This document shows positions 1-6,058 of a stretch of 19,204 nt of DNA, piece after piece. The notes under the pieces are model-generated. The model had not been told where the DNA came from. It searched no databases and was given only the letters and a program-made list of their open reading frames with translations. Source of the stretch: Bacillota bacterium (lineage in GTDB: Bacteria; Bacillota; Clostridia; Christensenellales; Aristaeellaceae). Where the stretch lies: assembly GCA_023458835.1 (NCBI GenBank), contig JAEWWY010000488.1, forward strand, positions 1 through 19,204, given 5' to 3'. Made by a program: the position numbers and the translations under genes. Position 1 is the stretch's first letter. The number at the start of each line of letters is the position of its first letter.

Positions 1-1019
1 GGCAATTCCTCAAAGGGCTTGTGCGGCTCCGTCTGATACCAATAGGCGGTGCTGCTAAAGTCATCGCTGCGGTGATTATCGTGCCCGTGCTCCAGGGTTA
101 CACGGATGGAGCTTTCAAAGATGACTGGATCCTTGACATGATACCGGTAGTAAGTCATCTGCCCCTTCCAGTTCTTTTCCCCGCCCAAAATAATGCCGTG
201 ATAAGGGGCGTTATACTCCTGCCGGGGCCCCCAGGCGGTGCATACATAGTCTTCGGTACCTGTTCCGTGCAGGCGGGGAGGCCATTTTTCCCCGTCGATG
301 AAGATCATATCGTCTCCCTCGCCGGGCCAGTCCGCTTCTGTGCCTGGGCGGCGGTTGTCAATATTGAGGTTGCAGCCCACATAATGGCCGGCTCCCTCCG
401 CCTCCAGGATCACATAATTGCCATCGCCCGTGATGTTTTCCCCGCCGGCCACGAAATAGTCCTTATCCACCGTGCTTTCATCCACGCCGTCCGTGGGGCA
501 TTGCCGCCGCCATTGGGCGTGAAAGCGCAGCGTATCCGGCGGAAGGAGGTCCAATTCTTCATAATCAATATAATAGAACAGGAATATGTTTTCATGGTTT
601 TGGTTTTCCACCACAATCCTGGCCCCGGTTTCAAAGGGCATGGGAAACCAGCAATTGAAGCCCCGCCCATCTTCCGGGCTCATCTGGAGCGGTTCGGAAA
701 CGAAATTTCGGGTGATGCCATGCCCCATGCCAAAAAAATCACCAATGGGCGCTTCCACGCTGGGGGATGCTTCTTCATCCCAATACATGCGCAGCACCGC
801 TTTGCGGGGCACATGGCTGCTCTGGGTTTCGTCATAACCGATGGTGGTCCAGATGTGGGTGATGCACCCCGCGCCCTTCATATCGCACAGCACACGGGAT
901 TCTCCGGGGGCGATGATCACAAAATCTGCGTTTCCGCCTTTGATATCATAACTGGATATACGGTTGCGCCGCGCTCTGCGGCGAAAGCAAAGATTGCCAA
1001 GGTCGGCGGGCTGCCACAT
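1..1019 (-). CDS. GH172 (DUF2961) family glycoside hydrolase, 3' end cut by window edge
   Basis: The minus frame stays open from an ATG at 1019 to base 1, giving about 339 residues of a family usually around 350-390, so only a short C-terminus is missing. The N-terminus has the family hallmark ARRNRISSYDIKGGN, followed by an 'IAPGES..L.DMKGAGCITHIW' block, and a GTGTEDY motif lies near residues 252-258 (Glu256 is a candidate catalytic acid). Known GH172 enzymes act on alpha-D-arabinofuranosides or alpha-D-fructofuranosides (difructose dianhydride I synthase/hydrolase). No signal peptide is present, so the enzyme is probably cytoplasmic. An AGGAGGAAGGAAT ribosome binding site fixes the start. 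It lies 14 bases after the upstream permease stop and is the last visible gene of the transporter operon, which suggests it cleaves what the transporter imports. Family call is firm; substrate is inference. Confidence 0.9.
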   Translation of the reverse strand, partial: MWQPADLGNLCFRRRARRNRISSYDIKGGNADFVIIAPGESRVLCDMKGAGCITHIWTTIGYDETQSSHVPRKAVLRMYWDEEASPSVEAPIGDFFGMGHGITRNFVSEPLQMSPEDGRGFNCWFPMPFETGARIVVENQNHENIFLFYYIDYEELDLLPPDTLRFHAQWRRQCPTDGVDESTVDKDYFVAGGENITGDGNYVILEAEGAGHYVGCNLNIDNRRPGTEADWPGEGDDMIFIDGEKWPPRLHGTGTEDYVCTAWGPRQEYNAPYHGIILGGEKNWKGQMTYYRYHVKDPVIFESSIRVTLEHGHDNHRSDDFSSTAYWYQTEPHKPFEEL

Positions 1020-1033
1020 ATTCCTTCCTCCTG

Positions 1034-1927
1034 CTATCCCTTGATGGCGCCAAGCATGATGCCGCTGGTAAAATATTTTTGAATGAAGGGGTACATCAGC
1101 ATGACAGGGGCCATGGTCACGATGACCATCGCCATCTTCAGCGAATCGCCCGTCACCTGGTATTTGACAAGATTGAGGGCCTGATAGGAGTTCTTGGCCT
1201 GATTGACCACCGATGTGTTGGCTACCAGCATCTGCTGCAAAATGGTAGCTACAGGCCGAAGATTCCGGTCTGTTATGTAAAATGCCCCCGCAAACCAATC
1301 GCTCCACTGCCCCACCGCGTTATATAGGGCTATAACGGCGATCACAGGCTTGGCAAGGGGCAGTGCAATCTGGAAAAAGATGCGCAGAACCCCCGCTCCA
1401 TCCACCGTGGCGGCATCCTCCAGGCTTTGACCCTGGGTTTCAAAAAAGGACCGGACCAGAATGATGTTCCACGCGCTGTACAGGCCGGGGATGATGTACA
1501 CCCAGATGGTGTTGGGCAGCTTCAGCGTGCGCAGTACAATATAGTAGGCTACGGCGTTGCCGCCAAAGAGCATTGTAAACACGATGATGCTTGTAAACAG
1601 CTTATGTCCCGGCATTTCCTTGCACTTGAGGCCATAGGCGGCCATGGCGGTGCATAGCACGCTGAGCGCTGTGCCCAGCGCCGTGCGGAACAAGGTAACG
1701 CCGTATCCCTGCAGGATATTCTTGTCCGTAAAAATCTGAACGTAATTGTTGACGGTAAAAGCCCGGGGCCAGAAGGCGACGCCGCCCATGGCCGTATCCT
1801 TCCCGCCATTGAAGGACAGCACGATCACATACCAGAAAGGGATGACAATGACCAGGCATAGCAAGATCAGCAGAGAATAATTCAAAAGTGTCAGAAACCT
1901 GGACCGCAGCGAACGGCGAAACCACAT
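1034..1927 (-). CDS. CUT1-family sugar ABC transporter permease (YtcP/AraQ type)
   Basis: This is a 297-residue integral membrane protein of the MalG/YtcP group with about six hydrophobic segments. It carries the cytoplasmic EAA loop that contacts the ATPase (EDAATVDGAGVLRIFFQIAL, beginning near residue 170, then LP). The C-terminus FIQKYFTSGIMLGAIKG is typical of YtcP-like permeases that partner LplB-like permeases. The frame is open up to 2014, but I chose the ATG at 1927. It begins MWFRRSLRSR just before the first membrane segment and has GGAGGGG about 11 bases upstream; the longer version would add a polar extension atypical of the family. It pairs with the permease at 3744-4661 and the binding protein at 2037-3698 to form the membrane channel for an oligosaccharide. 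Confidence 0.92.
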   Translation of the reverse strand: MWFRRSLRSRFLTLLNYSLLILLCLVIVIPFWYVIVLSFNGGKDTAMGGVAFWPRAFTVNNYVQIFTDKNILQGYGVTLFRTALGTALSVLCTAMAAYGLKCKEMPGHKLFTSIIVFTMLFGGNAVAYYIVLRTLKLPNTIWVYIIPGLYSAWNIILVRSFFETQGQSLEDAATVDGAGVLRIFFQIALPLAKPVIAVIALYNAVGQWSDWFAGAFYITDRNLRPVATILQQMLVANTSVVNQAKNSYQALNLVKYQVTGDSLKMAMVIVTMAPVMLMYPFIQKYFTSGIMLGAIKG

Positions 1928-1973
1928 CTTACTCGCTTCCCCTCCGTGGTCATTCGGGAACAAGGGCTGGCCG

Positions 1974-2010
1974 GCCCGGCGCACGTTTGCTTGCCGGATG
2001 CGCGCCGGGC
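1974..2010 (-). other. Intergenic hairpin after the solute-binding protein gene
   Basis: GCCCGGCGCA (1974-1983) pairs with TGCGCGCCGGGC (1999-2010) apart from a two-base bulge, around a 15-base loop. It sits in the 109-base gap between the binding-protein stop and the downstream permease. No T-run follows on the transcribed strand, so it is not a simple terminator. Such hairpins after binding-protein genes often protect the upstream mRNA and raise binding protein above permease; that role is inference here. Confidence 0.5.
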
Positions 2011-2036
2011 GCAACAGCCCCTTTTTCCATCAAGGA

Positions 2037-3698
2037 TTATTTGTCGCCGATAAAATTGATGGAGGTGGGATTGGCGGCGTATACCTCTTCCAGATAGGCC
2101 TTGAACGCATCCAGCCCCGCGGCCTTGAGCTGTGTGTTGTAGCTGTCCAGGATGCTCTTGGCGCTTTCGGCGCTGCCCGAGAAGATGGCCTGTACCATGA
2201 TGTCATTCGTCTCCTGGAGCAAGGGGCTCAGGCGGGATTCCACATCCGGCAGATTCGAAAGATAGCCCGTGGGCGCAAATCCCTCGATGTATTTGTTGGT
2301 GCGGGTTTCCTTGATCAGGTCAAATAGCACGTCGCCGTACTGATCCCTGTCGGGTTCCAGCCTCAGGCCCCAGCCCGGCTCCCCAAAGTCTGCCATCGCG
2401 TCGATGTCCGTGTTGGCCAGGAACAAAATCCACCCGCCTCCAACGCCGATGTTGCGCACTTCGCGGGGATCGGCTGTCTTGACCCACTCATAATATTCGG
2501 GCTTTACCAGGGGATTGCCGTTCTCGTCCAGGGTGTAGTGCTGGCCCTCGATGCCGTACAGCCACAGCAGCTTGCCTTCCCGGGTGGCCAGGTAATCTAT
2601 CAGGGCGAAAATTTCCTCGGGATTCTTTGCCTTGGAAGAGATGGCAAAGCCGCCATAGCCTGTCTTGCCGTTCTCGTAGGATACGTTGTATTCACCTTTC
2701 CAGTTTTCAATCAGCAGGGGAATGTAATCGTTCTCCTTGAATATGTCAATGTAGTTGTGAACTTGGTTGATGATGGCGCAGGAGTTGCTGCGGCACAGTT
2801 CTTCGGCTCTTGTGGTATCCATGGAGAACATCTCCATGTTCATCAGGTTTTCAGCCAGCAGCTTCTGATAGAACTCCACCTGCTCCATGGCAAAAGGCGT
2901 CTCCGTCAGGAAAGCCACCTTGCCCTCGTACAGATCAAAGCCCTCCCGGCCGAAGTTTGCTGGCTCCACAGCCGAGCGCCGGTCATAGGATCCGCCCCAA
3001 ATGCTGGGGCCCAAGGGATATACGGGCTGCCCATTATTGTCCACAAAGCCGCCGTCCCGGATGCGGAGCAGCAGGTTGTACAGGTCATCCAGCGTGTGGA
3101 TGGAGAAGCTGTTTACCTGAAGGGCATCGGCGATGTCCTTTCGCAAATACATGCCGGTGTAGAGCTTGTTGGCGGCGCTTTCAAAGGAGCGGATCACCTG
3201 AAGCTGCGCCAGGTAGCACGCGCCGTTGAATTCCGGCCGCCACATCACCTGGTCGCGGGTATCCGAGGGCAGATAGCCTTCCTGCAGATACTTGCTGAAC
3301 ACCTTGGAATCCGCAAAGTAGGGGGACAGGTCCGCAAACATGCCTTCCCGGGCTGCCTTGAGCAGGATGGGGAATTCGGGCCGGGAGGAATCGTTGAGGT
3401 AGAAGGTGACCACATCCGGAATATCGCCCGATGCCATCATGGTGGTCATGACCTCCAGGTCATTGACGCCGGCGGTATACTGGAATTCCAGGGAAATGCC
3501 CGTACGGGCGCGCAATTCATCCGCCACGGCGTTGTGCACCGTATCATCGGGAAGATACAGGCCCTGATCGTCAATGAAGGAACGGACAACGATGGTGCGA
3601 TCGGCAATCCAGGTGTCGGGCTTTTGCTCCTGGGCGACGGCCCCAACCCACGTCATGCACATACACAGGGCCATTAACCAGACCAGAATCCGTTTCAT
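2037..3698 (-). CDS. Extracellular solute-binding protein of sugar ABC transporter (LplA/YtcQ type)
   Basis: This 553-residue protein has the size and sequence style of the long family-1 binding proteins that accompany LplB/YtcP permeases, for example GVNDLEVMTTMMASGDIPDV near the N-terminus and a 'GGFAISSKAKNPEEIFALID' block in the middle. It should capture an oligosaccharide outside the cell and deliver it to the two permeases. The start at 3698 has a textbook AAGGAGG site seven bases upstream. The N-terminus is a signal sequence (MKRILVWLMALCMCMTWVG), but neither Cys12 nor Cys14 sits in a normal lipobox. An AVA|QE type signal peptidase I site near residue 22 looks better. That is odd for a Gram-positive binding protein, which is normally lipid-anchored. 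The gene lies between the two permease genes. Confidence 0.93.
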   Translation of the reverse strand: MKRILVWLMALCMCMTWVGAVAQEQKPDTWIADRTIVVRSFIDDQGLYLPDDTVHNAVADELRARTGISLEFQYTAGVNDLEVMTTMMASGDIPDVVTFYLNDSSRPEFPILLKAAREGMFADLSPYFADSKVFSKYLQEGYLPSDTRDQVMWRPEFNGACYLAQLQVIRSFESAANKLYTGMYLRKDIADALQVNSFSIHTLDDLYNLLLRIRDGGFVDNNGQPVYPLGPSIWGGSYDRRSAVEPANFGREGFDLYEGKVAFLTETPFAMEQVEFYQKLLAENLMNMEMFSMDTTRAEELCRSNSCAIINQVHNYIDIFKENDYIPLLIENWKGEYNVSYENGKTGYGGFAISSKAKNPEEIFALIDYLATREGKLLWLYGIEGQHYTLDENGNPLVKPEYYEWVKTADPREVRNIGVGGGWILFLANTDIDAMADFGEPGWGLRLEPDRDQYGDVLFDLIKETRTNKYIEGFAPTGYLSNLPDVESRLSPLLQETNDIMVQAIFSGSAESAKSILDSYNTQLKAAGLDAFKAYLEEVYAANPTSINFIGDK

Positions 3699-3743
3699 AG
3701 GCTTACCTCCTTTTATTTCAAGGCCAGTCTGCGCCGGCCCTGC

Positions 3744-4661
3744 CTACCAGATGCTGACTTCGGTCATTTTCTTGGACAGATAGTTGGTGGTGAGCACCAG
3801 CACCAGGGCCACCACTCCCTGAATCAGCCCCACGGCTGCGCCGTAACCATACTGCCCGCCCGTCAGGCCAATGCGGATGATGTACAGGTCCAGCGTATCC
3901 GCCAGGCGCATATTGCCCGCGGTGCGCATGAGATAAATCTGGTCATAGCCCGAGGATACGATGCCGCCGATCCCCAGGATGAACAAATACCCAACGGTGG
4001 TGCGTATGCCGGGCAGCGTCACATGAATGATCTCATGCCACTTGTTGCCGCCGTCGATGCGGGCGGCTTCGTACAGCGCCGGATCGATGCCTGTGATGGC
4101 GGCCAGATATATAATGGAGCCCCAACCGATGCCCTTCCATATATCCGACAGGAAGATAATGGGATAGAAGCTGCTTTCCTTCATCATCCAGAAGGTGTTC
4201 TCATTTTTGCCAAACAGGGACAGGAATCCGTTCAGCAGCCCGTCGTTGGGCGCCAGGATGCGCTGCATCATGGTGGCCAAAATGACCCAGGAAAGAAAAT
4301 TGGGGATATACGAAATGGTCTGGGTGATCCGTTTGAAGGCGGGCCGGCGCACCTCGTTAAACATTAGCGCCAGGATGATGGCAAACGGGAATTCCAGTAT
4401 GGCCTTCATGAACCCCAGGGCCAGCGTGTTCTTGATCATCTGGGGCGTCTGGTAATACATGAAGAAATTTTGAAAGTACTGGAGTCCGACCCAAGGGCTC
4501 CTCAAAATGCCCATATTGAATTTGTAGTCCTTGAAGGATAGCAGCACGCCGCTGATAATGGGCACATAGGCAAACGTGATGTACCACGCAATACAGGGGA
4601 TGACCATCAAAAGCTGAATCCGGTAACGGTAAACCCGCTTGAGCAGTTGCCCCTTTTCCAT
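3744..4661 (-). CDS. CUT1-family sugar ABC transporter permease (LplB/YteP type)
   Basis: A 305-residue membrane protein of the LplB/MalF group. It has an N-terminal basic stretch and a first membrane segment (LLMVIPCIAWYITFAYVPI), and an EAA loop (YEAARIDGGNKWHEIIHVTL, Glu near residue 198, then PG). It ends with the family-typical YLSKKMTEVSIW. The frame continues up to 4841, but the extra 60 residues are polar and family-atypical. The ATG at 4661 has GAGGGG about ten bases upstream; an ATG at 4670 (MRTMEKG) is an alternative. It is the first gene of the transporter operon, 45 bases before the binding-protein start. No ATPase gene is nearby, so a shared MsmX-type ATPase encoded elsewhere is expected. 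A promoter and LacI-type operator lie about 140 bases upstream. Confidence 0.92.
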   Translation of the reverse strand: MEKGQLLKRVYRYRIQLLMVIPCIAWYITFAYVPIISGVLLSFKDYKFNMGILRSPWVGLQYFQNFFMYYQTPQMIKNTLALGFMKAILEFPFAIILALMFNEVRRPAFKRITQTISYIPNFLSWVILATMMQRILAPNDGLLNGFLSLFGKNENTFWMMKESSFYPIIFLSDIWKGIGWGSIIYLAAITGIDPALYEAARIDGGNKWHEIIHVTLPGIRTTVGYLFILGIGGIVSSGYDQIYLMRTAGNMRLADTLDLYIIRIGLTGGQYGYGAAVGLIQGVVALVLVLTTNYLSKKMTEVSIW

Positions 4662-4798
4662 TGTTCGCATGCCCCTCTTTCTTCCTGCCTTGTACCATTG
4701 CGCCCCATGCACGGATCCAGCCCGGGAACCGGCATGGATGCGCTGCCTCTTTGCCTCAGCCATGGCGGCCATTCCGGCACGCCATCCATTTTCTCCAG

Positions 4799-4816
4799 AA
4801 ATAGTAATCGTTTTCT
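4799..4816. promoter_or_regulatory. Predicted LacI-family operator upstream of the transporter operon
   Basis: AAATAGTAATCGTTTTCT matches the dyads at 5977-5994 and 12915-12936 in the AATAGTAA..GTTTnC core and has the central CG common in LacI-family operators. It covers the proposed -10 box of the transporter promoter. Dyad symmetry is weaker than in the other two, so the support comes mainly from similarity and position. Confidence 0.6.
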
Positions 4817-4828
4817 TTTTTTCGTAAA
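4801..4828 (-). promoter_or_regulatory. Predicted sigmaA promoter of the transporter operon
   Basis: On the minus strand TTTACG (4828-4823) and TACTAT (4806-4801) are separated by 16 bases rich in A. The start would fall near 4794, leaving a leader of about 130 bases before the permease ATG. The -35 box overlaps the T-run of the upstream lacI terminator. It is weaker than the other promoters in the locus. Confidence 0.5.
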
Positions 4829-4863
4829 AATCCCGCCGCATTTTGCCTGCCCTCCGCGGCCGG
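4826..4863 (-). terminator. Probable Rho-independent terminator of the LacI gene
   Basis: On the minus strand CCGGCCGC (4863-4856) pairs with GCGGCGGG (4839-4832) with one mismatch and a 16-base loop, followed by A and five T (4830-4826). It begins three bases after the LacI stop codon. The loop is long, so efficiency may be partial. Confidence 0.55.
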
Positions 4864-4865
4864 CG

Positions 4866-5912
4866 CTATTCCTTCATCCGCTTGACAGAAGCACCCTCCA
4901 CCAGCCGTTTGGAGAAGCAGATCGTCCGGTATTCCATCGCCCCCGACGATCTCGTTTTCTCCGAATTGATGTGTTCCATAAGGATTTCTCCCGCTTTGCG
5001 GCCTATTTCCAGCGTGTTATCGGTCATATGCGTCAGAGCGGGCCGGATAATGCCGGAAAACTCCACCTCGTTGAAGCTGGCCAGGGAGACGTCTACGGGG
5101 ATGCGCAGCTCCCGGGCCACCAATGTTTCCAGCACGCCTTCGGTCATATCGTTGCTGGCGGTCACCAGGGCGGTGGGAGGATTGGGGCGGGCATCCAGAT
5201 ATGCCGCCAGCCTCTCCCCGGCCACCGCACGCGAGAACATGCCCTCGATGCATTGCTCCGGCTTCAATACAAGGCCATAGCGCCGCATGGCCCGGGTAAA
5301 GCCCTGGAAGCGGGCATTGGCGGTACTGGTGCGCATATCCCCGTTCACAAAGCAGATATCCCGGTGCCCCATGCCCAAAACATATTCCGCCAGGGCCTGC
5401 GCGGCTTCCTCATCGTTCTCCACAACGCTGTCCGCCCGCGCGCCAGGGATGGGGCTGTCCACCAGCACGCAGCCCATGCTCTGCTGCATGACATCGTTGA
5501 TCGTGGCGGCATCCTGGACGCAGGAAGCCAGCACCACGCCGTCCACGCGGTATTGGGCAAACATTCTGATCAGGTCCGCTTCCTTTTCAGGATTATTGTC
5601 CGCGCTGGCATATACTATCAAATAGCCTTCGGGGTTGGCCATTTCCTCAACGCCCTTGGCGATTTTCATAAAGTAGGGGTTGGAGATATCCGCCACGATG
5701 ATGCCGATCATTTTGGAAAAGTTCCGGCGGAGGTTCCGGGCGTTTTGATTGATCTCAAAATTGAGCTCCTGCATGGCGCGCAGGACCTTTTCGCGGGTCT
5801 TGGACCGTACGGGATAGTTGCCGTTATACACCCGGGAAACCGTGGCGGTGGATACCTTGGCCCGCTTGCTTACGTCAATGATGGTGGATTTTTTGATCTC
5901 GGTATTCTTCAA
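4866..5912 (-). CDS. LacI/GalR-family transcriptional regulator
   Basis: A classic LacI-family protein of about 348 residues. An N-terminal helix-turn-helix and hinge (STIIDVSKRAKVSTATVSRV, YNGNYPVRSKTREKVLRAM) is followed by a periplasmic-binding-protein-like effector domain (MIGIIVADISNPYF, VDGVVLAS, ICFVNGD). No ATG lies in frame close to the DNA-binding domain. The best start is TTG at 5912 (LKNTEIKKS), with GGGGGA seven bases upstream; an ATG at 5951 is the alternative. It sits between the transporter operon and the enzyme operon. Its own promoter carries a LacI-type dyad over the start site, so it probably represses itself and both neighbouring operons until an imported sugar binds. The effector cannot be predicted. 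Confidence 0.95.
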   Translation of the reverse strand: MKNTEIKKSTIIDVSKRAKVSTATVSRVYNGNYPVRSKTREKVLRAMQELNFEINQNARNLRRNFSKMIGIIVADISNPYFMKIAKGVEEMANPEGYLIVYASADNNPEKEADLIRMFAQYRVDGVVLASCVQDAATINDVMQQSMGCVLVDSPIPGARADSVVENDEEAAQALAEYVLGMGHRDICFVNGDMRTSTANARFQGFTRAMRRYGLVLKPEQCIEGMFSRAVAGERLAAYLDARPNPPTALVTASNDMTEGVLETLVARELRIPVDVSLASFNEVEFSGIIRPALTHMTDNTLEIGRKAGEILMEHINSEKTRSSGAMEYRTICFSKRLVEGASVKRMKE

Positions 5913-5976
5913 CGCCCATCCCCCGCTTCTGCCGCCCGCCTTCCTGCCGATCATAGCAGTTGCACAATTTTCCGCC

Positions 5977-5994
5977 AATAGTAAATGTTTTCTA
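5977..5994. promoter_or_regulatory. Predicted LacI-family operator, autoregulatory
   Basis: AATAGTAAATGTTTTCTA contains arms TAGTAAA and TTTTCTA (six of seven positions symmetric) around a TG centre. It covers the expected start site of the LacI gene, just after its -10 box, the standard position for repression. It shares its core with the dyads at 4799 and 12915. Confidence 0.7.
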
Positions 5995-5999
5995 CACAA

Positions 6000-6029
6000 A
6001 TTGTACTGTATGCTTTCAAGACTTGTCAA
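6000..6029 (-). promoter_or_regulatory. sigmaA promoter of the LacI gene
   Basis: On the minus strand TTGACA (6029-6024) and TACAAT (6005-6000) are spaced by 18 bases. Both boxes are near consensus. The start would lie near 5993, inside the operator. It shows the regulator is transcribed separately from the enzyme operon that ends at 6059, although no clear terminator separates them. Confidence 0.8.
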
Positions 6030-6058
6030 GAAGCAAGGCGCAGAATTCCGCAAATTTC

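Noticed and set aside
21..3677. Plus-strand frames 21-1082 and 2538-3677
   Set aside because: They are shadows of the GH172 and binding-protein genes; they have no ribosome site and carry composition typical of antisense frames.
4607..4789. 60-residue minus-strand frame starting after GGAGAAA in the permease leader
   Set aside because: It overlaps the permease start in another frame and has no recognisable features. A leader peptide cannot be excluded, but nothing supports one.
4662..4841. Longer N-terminus for the permease, starting at 4841
   Set aside because: The added 60 residues are polar, cover the lacI terminator and the proposed promoter and operator, and are not seen in LplB-type permeases.
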